Assembly (NCBI RefSeq): GCF_000208745.1
Contig: NC_030854.1
Span: 6,924,703-6,988,702, forward strand
From: Theobroma cacao
Lineage: Eukaryota; Streptophyta; Magnoliopsida; Malvales; Malvaceae
DNA: 64,000 nt
Direction: 5' to 3'
The notes beneath the pieces are model-generated. The model worked only from the letters and a program-made list of their open reading frames with translations. It made no database searches and had not been told where the DNA came from. The translations under genes were made by a program, and so were the position numbers. Positions 1 through 11,297 of this stretch are shown here, in pieces; position 1 is the stretch's first letter, and each line of letters starts with the position of its first letter.

Positions 1-768
1 CTCACCTTTTTCACTTAATTTCCTTGAAAATTCACACTTTTTCTTTGATTTTCTCTCTCTAGGGTTTTGTTTTTATTTTCTCTCTCTTCTTGCTGGTTTG
101 GCCGGCCATGGGGTGGAAGATGGGCTGATTTTGTGCCTTTTAAAAAGGAAAATAATAAATTAATAAAGGCATGACACATGGCATCATGTCATTGGCCCGT
201 TTTTAAAATTTTAAAAATTTAAACATTTTATCTCCACCACATGTTTAGTCAAGGGTCAAAGATGAAGACAAAGGAAGACCATGTGCTGGAAAAAATATCC
301 TGGTGGTGGAAAATTACAATTTTGCCCCTGAGGTGGCAAAATTACCATTTTACCCCTATAGTCCAAATTATACCGAAATTAAAAATTTTCACTTTTAAAC
401 CTCAAATCATACTCCAATAAGTCAAATTATACTCCAATAAGTCAAATGGGGCCAAAAATTTTTTTTCTAAAATTCCCATTTTGTCCTCAGGTGACAAATG
501 ACCATTTTACCCCTGATTAGTGAAAATTTCGATTTGACTCCAAATTCATCCTCAAACTCCAAATTACCATTTTAAGTCATCCATGAACTGTGAAACTCTT
601 AATCTCACCTTAAAATTCCTATTTGATCTAGTTCGAGGATTAAATAAACTTTGTTGTACCTCTAGGTACAATACCGACTTTTGTAAATTTTTGGGACTCT
701 CCTAGCATGCAAGCATGCTATCATCACATGTATGTCATGAATAGTATTTTATAAGGTCGGGCTTTACA
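1..768 (-). mobile_element. LTR family A, copy A1 (truncated by window edge)
   Basis: Closely similar to 16279-16987 and, further out, to 42490-43102, all in the same orientation; A2 and A4 carry it on the other strand. It ends in a sequence whose reverse complement starts TGTAAAGCCCGACC, the 5' end of the LTR. Shared landmarks are the 'tttgccccta' style runs, 'ggcatgacac(a/g)tggcatcatg' and the CT-rich leader with agggttttg. Compared with A5 it carries about 45 extra bases near 250-300 and a short tandem duplication of 'actccaataagtcaaat' (about 411-446). It is non-coding. The other end lies outside the window, so no target-site duplication can be checked. Confidence 0.85.
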
Positions 769-794
769 CAACATGTGTGATGCTAGCTAGTATG

Positions 795-1545
795 ACCTCT
801 GAGCTCCAAAAGCAGCATGAGCACAAGGATGTCCAATCCATGATTTTTCATTTTAGAGAATTGTTCGACAAGGAAGGGCGCATTGAGAGATATGAGATCT
901 CTAAGGAACTATTCTAGTGCAAGATGGCAAAAGTCAATTCTATCGTATCCCATGTGTTAAAGATGATTGGATTCACCAAGAAGCTTGGACAATTGGGGTT
1001 GGCAATGGATCATGAGTTAAGTATAAACTTAGTTTTACAGTCTTTTCTTAACAACTTCAGTCAGTTCATGTTAAACTTCTATATGAATTGATTGGTAACC
1101 ACTTTTCCTAAACTTTTGAACAATCTGGACACAACAAAGATGTCCATCCAGAAAGATAAAGGATCTTTACTTCTTCTTTCTTTTTCAAAGGCTCTCACGA
1201 AGTAAAAGAAGAAAAAAATGTAAAAGGGGAAAAGGTAACAGCCCAAAATGAGAAGAAATTGAAGTCTAAGGGAGGTGTCAAAAAGGACAAAGAGAAGGAC
1301 ATTTACTATCATTGTGGCAAACCTGGGCATTGGAGGAGGAATTGCAAGGAGTTGCTAGCTACTATGAGTAAGAAGAATAAGCTTATTAAAGTTTTTAATT
1401 TAGGTACTATTTGTGAAGTTATTCTACTTTGTATTATAAAGGTATATGATACCTCATAGTTGGTTATTATATGTTTAACATATTGTAGTGACCAACAATA
1501 AAGATGAACAGGATCTTGGCTGAGGAGGTGACCATATGGATGCAC
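795..1545 (+). pseudogene. Ty1/copia gag remnant with damaged zinc knuckle
   Basis: Translation across several frames gives a copia-type Gag: 'FHFRELFDKEGRIERYEISK' near 855-905, then 'SHVLKMIGFTKKLGQLG' and 'LVLQSFLNNFSQFMLNFYMN'. A lysine-rich stretch and a nucleocapsid knuckle, YHCGKPGHWRRNC, follow at about 1305-1345. In the intact family the knuckle is CX2CX4HX4C; here the first cysteine position reads Tyr. In-frame stops occur after 'KELF' (about 914) and after 'FYMN' (about 1090). No protease, integrase or RT is recognisable downstream, so this is a dead gag fragment of an internally deleted element whose 3' LTR probably starts at 2759. Confidence 0.8.
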
Positions 1546-2758
1546 TACTTAAAGCATTGGATGCTACATGTAGATGGTTGCATTCCTATTTAAATTTATA
1601 TTTATATTTTGATTTGTAAGATAATTTAATTAAATTTTTTTGAAACATTTATTACCATATGAATGGCTAGTGAAACATTTATGTTTAGAATTTGGATGTG
1701 GAAACTTATATGTTTTATGTTTGAATAAGTATGTCATGTTTAATTATCCACGTTTCATATTTATCCTTGCAATGAGTTTGATCAATTATGAATCATGATT
1801 AATTGATCAAAAGAATGAATATTGATTCATATAAAATGTAACATTTTAAAAACAAAACATAGAGATGTATGTTCAAGAAAGCAAGCAATTTCATATAGTG
1901 ATATGATTTGGTCTATGCTATTCCAATACATAAAGCCCATTATAATACTACATAACGATATGATTCCAAATATACATTGTGATTTATGAATGTAACATCA
2001 TGGAATATTCAAAAGAGTTTGAATATTACTTTCACAGAGGATCTGGGATTTAGTAAGAGCATGATGACACTAAGAAAAAAGTTTCTTAGTATTACAATGT
2101 TACGTTGGAATTTGACACTTAAAGCTTTTTGCATAAAGATGCATAATTAATTGTATGAGAACTCAGTGGATTTAATAAGATACATTGAAAATGTATTATT
2201 CATATTGAAAATGTATTATTCATATTGGATGAATCTATAAAGTATAAATTATTGTTGGATTTGTACACTTTAAATGGGAACCAAAGGGTAAAGTCTATTG
2301 AAATGTACAAGTATATTTATCTCATATACGTAAAGAGGTTAATGAAAGTGAATATGATTCCTTGATGATACAATTGCATGGGTTGTAACGTGTATAGAAA
2401 GAAACTATAAAATATAAAGGGCAAGCAGCATAACTCGAAGTGACAAAATCATATACATGTATATAAACAAAGTCATATACATCTTATTGAAGGCTCAAAT
2501 AGAAGGATATTTAGATCATTAGTTCATGAAACTAATAAACGGTTCTAAACATTGTTAATGTAACAATAAAACCATATTTATAGAACTTGGTCTCATTAGA
2601 TCTGAATAAAGTAATGTGACAAGATGTTATGACATCACAGAGATAAAAGCAATTAACTACATTGAAGGGCACAAGCGAGTCTACATAAAAGCATGATTGC
2701 TAAATGGATTAGACCCTCATATGATGAGGTAGCAATTGGCTTTGTGCTAGTGGGAGAT
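1546..2758 (+). mobile_element. decayed copia internal region, ending in a polypurine tract
   Basis: No open frame or recognisable domain survives. The segment lies between the copia gag remnant and the LTR at 2759. It ends with AGTGGGAGAT (2749-2758), the polypurine tract typical of plant copia elements just before the 3' LTR. A 20-bp unit (attgaaaatgtattattcat) is tandemly duplicated at about 2184-2223. Assignment as the collapsed pol region is inferred from position and the tract. Confidence 0.55.
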
Positions 2759-4440
2759 TGATGGAATGAGCCTTGTAGCCAATTGAGATTGGTCAAGGCT
2801 TGGTTCCAATCATGTAACAATATCATTCATATTGAATAATTAAAGGTTTTCCTTCATCAATAAGACATCAATTATAATGGGTTATTAGTCTAATTGGATG
2901 AAGTCCATGAGATTAACATGTTTTGTAAGGGAATTGTAATCGGTTGCAATTATGAGATCCCTATGCATCAAAGCATAATCTCTAAATAGTTCATGGTTGA
3001 TGTATCATTGAGACTAGACATCAATGATGGCCAAAGATTGATACATTTTATGTTCTTTACTTTAATTCCTTACTTTAGAAGTAAGCAACTGGTCTCGTAG
3101 GTTGAAATATGGAGATACTTGAAACTAGGATGTGGGTGCTTGCCTTAGAAGAGCAAGTTCACTAAACATGACACAACATGAGAAGTGGATTTGGCATTTC
3201 ACTTTAGTGTCTATGCAATGTTTCTTATGTGTCAATTGTGTAACTACTCCTTAGACTTGAGACACCAGGTTATCTTCTATGTGGAGAGCTATGCTTTGAT
3301 TTCATCCCTACATGTGTCTAAACAAAGATGCCAAAACAAGATTCTTTTGAGTATAGATGAAGCATATGAAGGCAAATGAGTGGTCAAGATAGGAATCATT
3401 ACCTTAAATGAATAAGGGGACATATCCTAACAGTTCTTGGTTAATATTAGCTTATTGAAGTCTTTGGCCAAGGCAACTTGGAGATTATGAAGAGAGTTTC
3501 ATGAGTCTCCATAAAGCTAATAGTTTCACTAAAGAAACGAATATGGAGGTTAGTAAGAGTAGACATCGCACCATGCTCTTATCATTTCTAGGATATATGA
3601 TGAGGGAATGAATTACACTAATAGATTGTACACTGAAAGGTTGTCAAAGAACCCTTTGACTCTCCTAACAATTGGATAACCATGATGCATTGCTAGATGA
3701 CAATCTTGGTCTATGGAATTGATCATAAAATTAATTAATTAAAATTTCTATTAATCAATTCCATTACTAATATGTTAGGAACCTAATTGGTCACACACAA
3801 TAATTGCACTATGAATTGAATTGGAAGTGTGATGATTTAACTTGGACTTAAATCACATACTAGGTATTTAACTTTAATAAACTTAATTAAAAAGAGTTTC
3901 ATCAAGTTTTAGGCATAATTATAAGTAGTTATAATTATAAAGCCTTGATTGCAAGATATAAAGGAAATTAATTCTGATTATAATTTCCAAAGGACTTAAT
4001 TAAATTGATTTAATTAAGTAATGGCCAAATATTATAATATGTTATAATATGGAGGGCTTAGTTGTAAAGTTGAAGTTAATTTTGACCTAACTATATAAGT
4101 CACATTTTAACTAACATTCAATGAGCTTTTCATAATTGACAAACCTAATTGTCAAAAAACAAGAAAAAATGAGTTTTTCTTTACTAGTCGCCACCCACCT
4201 TTTGAAAAGAGAAAATTGCTTGTGAAGCTATTTTCAATATTGAGGTTCGGTTATCCTTGTGAGAACTAAAACAAGGACAAACATTGTCCTCTTTGCTAGA
4301 ACATAGAAAAGTTAAAAGAACTCCTTTGTAGAAGGTTTGCCTTGCAATCGTGTGTACCATCGTTGGAGGCTAAGTTTCTAACTTTCAGTTTTAGGGAGCT
4401 TTATGATCCTAAGTATTCTTGAAGAGATTCAGCCCCAATT
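2759..4440 (+). mobile_element. long copia-type LTR, copy 1 (3' boundary approximate)
   Basis: Starts TGATGGAATGAGCC directly after the polypurine tract. It aligns along most of its length with 13312-14173 plus 17349-17700, including 'gccaattgagattggtcaagg', 'catcaataagac' and 'cactgaaaggttg'. Only the first about 1.3 kb is supported by the second copy; the end near 4440 is a guess, because I see no clear CA end or primer-binding site. The 64-residue open frame at 3185-3379 lies inside the LTR and is not a gene. At 3639-3643 it keeps the GGTTG site that in copy 2 is occupied by the A5 chimera. Confidence 0.65.
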
Positions 4441-5349
4441 CGATACCCAGTCCTTATAATGAAGCTTTCTTAAAGATAATGTAAATTTTTACTATTCATG
4501 ACCCTTAATACCTTTAGTTTGTTTCAGAGCTTGTTATAATGTGTGAGTCTTGAAACTCAATCGTTTGACATAGAAAGGAGTCACCATCACTCTTTTTTGT
4601 TTAGATGCAATTTACCACCTAGGTTAATCTATTTTTCGTAATGAGGTCCTAGGCTTGACTTAGGTTCAATAAAAGTAATAGGTTCTAATCTATGAAACAA
4701 ATTAGGTTTGAAAGTCTTTTACTTGTAAGGAAGGTATTATCTCCCTTACAATGCCTATTTGATTGGTATCTAATTAATTATGTGTCCTTTAAGCCTTATT
4801 AAATAAACTCTAGTTCAATATTCAATTTTAATTTCTTTATCTATTTTTTGTTTTTTTGAAATAAATAAATATTCTTGGTATTAAAATTTTTCCAAAATCT
4901 CCAAACTTTTATGGCCTAATTTTGGAAAATTCTCTCATCTAGAAATTCTCAAGAAGCCACCTCTTTTGGCATACTTGAGATTTCATCATTGGAGAATTTA
5001 TTTATTTAATTCTATTTTTTATCATTTTTATTTTATTTAAATGTTTATGTAAATCCTTGGCATTGAAAATTCTCCAAAATCTCCAAACTCTTTTGGAAAA
5101 TTTTCTCACCTAGAAATTCCCAAAAAGCCACCTCCTTTAACAATCTTGAGATTTCATCATTGGAGAATTTACATAAATTTTTGTGAATTCTTAATTTCTA
5201 AAAGACCAAAAACATACAAAAACAAAATAAAATAATTAGAATTATAAATAACAATAATAATAATAATAATAATAATAATTCAAAGGTACTTTAATACGAA
5301 TGCTAAAAAAATTATCAAGTAAATTAATATAAAGAAATAAAAAGAAAAC
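4441..5349. repeat. AT-rich non-coding DNA with a tandem duplication and (TAA)n
   Basis: A segment of about 120 bp occurs twice in direct orientation, at about 4872-5000 and 5055-5172. Both copies contain 'ccaaaatctccaaact', 'ctagaaattc(t/c)caa(g/a)aagccacctc' and 'gagatttcatcattggagaa'. A (TAA)n microsatellite runs at about 5250-5278. The stretch 4560-4800 resembles dispersed plant repeat sequence but I cannot name it. No gene is visible. Confidence 0.6.
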
Positions 5350-6171
5350 TCACCTAGTTAGACTAAAAAACCCAAAGAGAAAACCAAACCATTGGGCCAC
5401 AACTACCCCAATGAGTTCACGCGGACCAAAATACAATGTATGGATCAGATCGATTAAATCCAACATACAAAGCCCTCTTTTAGTTGATACAAAATGGATA
5501 CAAAAACAAAACTTCCCTTTCTTACTTTTATTTCTGACTTTTTCTTCTCTTTTTAAGTGAGAGCTTCTCCTTCTAAAAGAAAACAAACTTTTCATTTTTT
5601 CCAGAATTCGATCACTGGCCACTGTACTAACCATTGTCCACCATTACTGGCTGTCGATCGTCGGCCATAGAATTTTATCAAATTTAACCAGAAAAAATTT
5701 TTAGTACCCTCATCCCTTCAATCAGATTCTCCTAAATCTAGAAAAATTGAAAACCCAAGAAACCCAAAAAACTATTTTTTCTCCTATATTTTCCCCCTTT
5801 TTGATATGAGGCTTGGCTATATTTTATAGCCAATGTGTTGTCCTTCTTATTGAATTCTTTCTTAAGTTTTGATTCAATCTAACTTAGTCTTTTTTCTTTT
5901 TTTTTAAGCTCATCTAGGATTAAGATTGATGTTGATCTCATCCTTACCTTTTCATGTTTATTTCCTTTTTTTTTTGTTATTTTTTATTTTCAAAAATCAA
6001 GAGACACCCCAAATAAAATGACGTGTCTAGAGAGCCGTATCTCCTGAACACGCAGATTGCACTTTGCTCCACATTCTCTCCACCACCACCTAAGCATAAG
6101 ACATTTCACCTTCAACGTTTTTGTTTTGTTCCTCCATATCGTTCATTTGAAACCTACATCGTTTTTGCTGC
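5350..6171. other. non-coding, no assignable feature
   Basis: AT-rich with long T and A runs. A 94-residue minus-strand open frame (5350-5634) is basic but shows no recognised domain and no conserved motif. It may be flanking sequence of the RRM remnant at 6172-6456, which lies on the same strand. Confidence 0.3.
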
Positions 6172-6456
6172 CTATTGTTCTTTTTTCCTCCAATTTTTTT
6201 TTTCAAAAGCTTCTCTTGCTCCATATTTTGTAAGATTCATGCCTATTCTCTTGTACATCAACCATAACCTATTTAATGTCATGACTGAGCATTTGCTTTT
6301 TTCCATATGAGTGTACCTAATGAAACTGAAGCTTCTCCCTGCCCTAGTCCTTTTTTGGGCTATGGACACATCTTTTATTTCACCATGTCTCTTAAAAGTT
6401 CTTTGGAGCCAACTCCCGTCAACCTTATTTGAAATGTTGTTCACGAACACAATCAC
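6172..6456 (-). pseudogene. RRM (RNA-recognition motif) fragment, 94 residues
   Basis: The translation starts with an RNP2-like strand (IVFVNNI, residues 2-8) and has an RNP1-like strand (RSFSFIRY, residues 41-48), in the order and spacing of an RRM fold. Between them 'WLQRTFKRHGEIKDVSIAQK' fits the first helix and second strand. Glycine is missing at the second RNP1 position, and the frame ends in a low-complexity lysine/tryptophan tail. There is no continuation or intron that I can follow. Plants have many such divergent RRM sequences, some beside LINE-type elements. This looks like a stranded fragment rather than a working gene; the fold is seen, the origin is inferred. Confidence 0.55.
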
Positions 6457-8102
6457 GAGTTATCTTCTTTCTCCCTACCCTAATGATTCTTTTTGTTTTC
6501 CCCATATGATGTTATCTAATTAACAAAATACTTACCACTTGATTTAATTATAAATATATATTCTCTTACTCAAAGAATTATTTTTTATTTTTCTTCTACC
6601 AATTAAAAACCTTATTAAATCTCAGTAATGTTAATCATTGGCCTAACTAAACACAAATTAGTGGAATCAATTGATCTCATTGAATTTTAGAAAAACTAAG
6701 TTTATGTAAGTGTGTGATTGTAATTTTTTTTGTAAACTTTTTATATTGATTCCATTGAAATTAAATAAAAACCTAAAAAAAAGTCAAACATGTAAATTTT
6801 TCATCCCTTTCTATAATGAGAATGAGTAATATTTAATTCAATATAGCTTGTTCATAATAGAATCTCTATAAAGACAAAGCTTATTATCCCAGCAGCAATT
6901 AAGGCTTATCATTCATGGACAATATTAGTAGTGATTACTTCATCATCAACTAAAACCCTCAAATTCATCTCAACATAACATTCAGGTTCGTATCCATCTA
7001 GGCCCAGCATTTACAATACTTATCAACAACGATGGACTCTCTCTCATGCAAAGATCTTACAAGAAAGCTTGTATCCCAACAACAAACAAGCTAATCTCTT
7101 AACAAACAATCAAGAACTCTCACATCCCAATAATTAATCACTTACAAGCTTTCATCCTTCGCAATTGATCATGTAATACTTTTGAAGTTATCTCTTATAT
7201 AAATTTTATATAATCAACGACTATCGTTGGGAAACTCCTACACCAAGGGTGCTTTTACGTAGCTCATTGTCATCTATTACTATTACACCTCAAGACTAGC
7301 TTGGCAAATCATGAGTTTGTGGATAGTCCTCTACTATCATTACTACCACATACACCATGGAAGAAAGTGGCTTTTCCAATCCACTAGTCACCATTAGTAA
7401 GATAAACCATAATAGTAACTTTGTCCTAGCTGAATAGCAAGGTAACCCACACACTGGCAACTTCTTCCTAGTCTAGCAATAAGGTAACTCTTGGACATTA
7501 TAACTCATCCTTGGTAAACATTCTTTACACTTTGACACGACAATTGTTGTCAAGGCAGCCCTTAGATGGTCCACTTTAGCACGACTCATGTCTCTACTAC
7601 TTTTGACACTACGATAGTCATCAGGGTAGTCTTTTATATGGAGAACGTTTTCAAGGTCCTTATCACCTTAGCTAGGTCTCACCACCTCAACTCCATTATT
7701 CATTGATGATTCTCCACCACTAGCAAAAAGACTCTAATCTTGGCAGTATCTGTACTACTTCATAAAAGGTCATGAACATTATTATAACAAGCTTGTCCAT
7801 TGTTAGTATCCAAATAATAACCCTTCAAGGCTTATATTGCATGGCCAAGATCCCTCGATAGTAATCCTTTAACCACATTGATGCTGCTAAGATTCTCAAC
7901 AAGCACTAGCAACACTTGACATTTCTTGGTAGCACACTATGCATATTAAAACCCATTGCCAAGACTTTAATAAGCAACGCTAACAATTGATATTTCTTGG
8001 CAACTCATTTTGTGTATCAAATCCAAATATCAAGATCATCATTGGTTACTTGCCTTATTCAAGATGCCATGAGACAAAGTGGAAGATCCAAAAGGTCAAC
8101 CA
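6457..8102. repeat. non-coding repeat-like DNA with internal degenerate tandem units
   Basis: No coding potential. From about 6850 the sequence has the same style as the duplicated block that follows ('catcatcaa', 'ccaagac', 'cttggcaac'). At 7899-8045 two degenerate units of about 72 bp are adjacent, sharing '(a/t)gacatttcttgg(t/c)a' and a 'caag' ending. It is probably the decayed body of one or more transposons, but no diagnostic domain remains. Confidence 0.4.
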
Positions 8103-8268
8103 AAGTTGTTGCTAATTAGGTTCTTCATCAGTAAGGCACCAAAGATGATTTATCTATGAATTAAAAACGTTCACCAACATCGCAAATCAATGACATACTT
8201 AAGATGTCATTGCCACAATCTCAATAAATCTAATTACTAAAATTGTGACAATCATCCATGACTACTAT

Positions 8269-11200
8269 TGTGAGACCCTGTCAAGCTCCATTAAAAGACG
8301 GTATTGTACCGAGTGATACAACTAAGTTAAATCTGAGCCTTGAACTAGTTCAAATAGAAATTTTAAGAGAAATTTGAAAATTTTAAAACCAACAGAATGG
8401 CTTAGATAGTGATTTGGAGTTCAAGGTCCAGTTTGGAGTCCATCAGAAAATTGACCAAATAGGGACAAAACGGTCATTTTAAACCATTTGATGATAAAAT
8501 GGAGAATTTTAGCCAAGATTTGATCACATTTGACAAAGAATAATTATATGAAATATAATAATGATTATTGGAGTATAAAATGATGTTTAGCAGTGGAAAA
8601 AATTTGTGATTCTCGATATTTATGGAGCACAAGGGCAAAATGGTAATTTTTGCCACTAGAGGACTAAACGAAAAATTTTTTTAAACAATTTTTTGCCCAT
8701 TTGGTTAATATTGATCAATATTAGTGGTATTTTAGGTTGAAAAGTAAAAATAATGAGATTCCGGTACATTTCGGAGTAAAAGGGCAAAATAGTAATTTTT
8801 TTGCCCCAGGGGCAAATCGGTAAATTTTTCACCCCAGCACTTGGTCAAGACCAAGGATTTTAATTGTGGTAGGATTAGATAAATACCAGAATATTTGTGG
8901 TGGAAAATTAAGTAGAAAAAGTCAAAAAGTTAAAATTGGGCCAATAAGCATGTGACACATGGCATGCTTGATTATTTTATTATTTTCTATAGAAATCAGC
9001 CCATTAAATCCCCAATTCCCTCACCATATTCGGCCTAGGCATCCAGCAACAAGAAAAAAGGAAGAACAAAAGGAAAAACAAGAAAACCTAGGTGGAAATT
9101 CAAAGAAAAAGTGAAGAAATCAAGGAAACAAGCTAGGTAAGTTAAAATTTCTTTAATTCTCCTTGATACCTAGCTTACCCATGCTTTTGTTCTTGATTTC
9201 CATGGTTGAATATTGAGTTATCATGATGAATTCAATTCTGAAAAATGGGTATGGAAGAGGAATTGTTGTTGGAATAATTTGATTTTAGACTATGTTAGTG
9301 TTTAGGGATAGTTAAGCATGGTTATGAACAAAAACACAAAAGAAATATTCAATTTCTCTAGGGTTCCTTGTTGGCCGAACCATGAGGGCTGAATATCAAT
9401 GGGGGATTGTTTTTATTTCAAGGAAAATGGCATGGAAAATGATGAATTAAGGTGAAACGGTTATGTAGAAAAAAATTCGATGCTAGTGCACCAAATGACC
9501 AAATTTTTCTATAAGGAACTGTGAGGGTTCTAATGCTGAATTTGGCTTTATTTAAATGTATGTGGTAAATTAAGGTATTAGAGGAGAAATGAATTAATTT
9601 GGAGGTGATTTGGACACAATCGTCGATTAATCGGGTGATCGGTCGAATTTAATCGATACCGTGATTAAGCGGTAATCAGACATATTTTTGCATTTACATA
9701 TCAAGCATTAGTAATTTAAATTAATTTATATCAATTTAGGGACAATATAGTAAATTCCTTGACTTTGTTATTTGTCAAGGTGGTGAGACGTCCGGAAAAG
9801 GCAAAGGAATTGCGCCTGAGGGCTATTAGTCCGAGTGCACCCGGAATCTGGATTTTTGATACCGGTGAGTGGACTTGCATTTCAAACTTGTTTTGGGAAA
9901 TATGAAAGATTCTATCCAACTTGTCTTAGAAAATGTACCTTGGGAACAAGCTTTTAGTAAAATGATTTTATATTGTGAAAATGTGCTATACAATGGTTTA
10001 TGTGTTATCACAATATGATAATATGCATTGGATGCTTCTTTACATGTTGATTTGAACCCGGCTATGTGCGAGTAGGAGTGCACATAAGCCGTTGCTGACC
10101 CGACTATGTGCGAGTAGGAGTGCATATAAGCCGTTGCTGACCCGGCTATGTGTGAGTGGGAGTGCACATAAGCCGTTGTTGCCCCCATAGCTTATAGGGC
10201 TGGATGCTTCGTGATCTTCCACCCTATGAGTGCTTTGATAGGTATGATCTGTGGCGAAGTATGACTCTCCACCCAAGAGCTTGGAGGAGGAGGGAAGGGA
10301 CTGCTCCGTTGCTTCGTGATCCGGAGTGAAGTGCACCTCTTGCCGAGTGAAGGGGGGGATGCTTCGTGATCTCCCACCCCCTAGTGACAATAGCATAAGC
10401 CGTTGCATATGAGATGATGATGATGGGATGATGTGCATGATGATGATGATGGGATGGTGTGCATGTTGATGATGGGTATATGGTTGTAAATGCAAATATG
10501 TAAGCATTTGTTTTGTTGAAATTTGGAAGTTTACATGTGTTACATGTTGCTATTGTTATTTTAGCAGGATGACTTGTTTTAAGGGAAAAATGAGACTTTT
10601 TCCTTGATGTTCTGGTTCTCGCTGCAGCGAGAATGAAGTTCGCTACAGCGAGAAACTTTCTGTCCATTTTGCTAACTTGTGGGTTTTTGCCATATTTCCC
10701 ATTTCTTTGGTACCATAGTTGAGCATGGATTTTTGTAAAGTGATTTACTCATGTGGGATTTACATGAGGGGTTTAAAGAGCTAAAACAATTGCATGGTTT
10801 TGAGAAAACGAATGCATCATGATTTCAATAAACATTCCTTATGGTATGCTTGTTCCCTTCCTTGTTCACTCACTGAGTATTGTACTCACGTTTTATAAAA
10901 ATTCATGTTTTCAGATCAGGTGACTGTTGGACCCTAGATCGAGGAGTCCCCGTAGTGCATATCCTGGGTATGTGTCTAGCATTCAATAGTAATCCCTTTT
11001 ATTGTAAATGTCTCCGCTGGAAGTCATGGGTCCTTTTGTATTGTGAAAACAATCTAACAATATGAATATGTGTATGCAATGTAAATTGCTAAATACATGA
11101 CTGGTATAGTGCATGTATATTATTATCGATAATGCCATTGTGTTTTGGTTATGTTCACACCCGAGAAAAGGTGTGTGTGTATGCATGATATGATAAATTT

Positions 11201-11297
11201 GTTAAGCAAAGGTAAATGGATAGGCTTGCTTGGGCTTAGTGAGCTATGCTCATTGAGCTCATGCGTCGGTCATTGCCCGGGAAATTGGGTCGTGACA
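8269..11297 (+). mobile_element. solo LTR family A, copy A2, TSD ACTAT
   Basis: Begins TGTGAGACCC and ends GTCGTGACA, flanked by ACTAT at 8264-8268 and 11298-11302. It is about 3.0 kb, non-coding, with no internal gag-pol, so it is a solo LTR. Inside are a 42-bp tandem array at 10057-10182 and a TATA-like 'ttttataaaa' near 10891, downstream of 'cactgagtattgtactcac', a plausible LTR core promoter by position. The overlapping minus-strand frames at 9826-10667 come from the array and purine-rich DNA. Family resemblance is to chromovirus (Tekay-like) LTRs; without the internal part this is inference. Confidence 0.9.
10057..10182 (+). repeat. three tandem 42-bp units inside LTR A2
   Basis: Units start at 10057, 10099 and 10141. 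Each contains 'cc(g/a)gctatgtg', then 'gag(t)(a/g)gg' and 'agtgca(c/t)ataagccgttg'. Third-unit differences are single substitutions. Confidence 0.9.

Noticed and set aside
9826..10667. Overlapping minus-strand frames of 120, 155 and 147 residues
   Set aside because: The repeated 'THSRVSNGLYALLLA' style comes from the 42-bp array in LTR A2; three overlapping frames remain open by periodicity.
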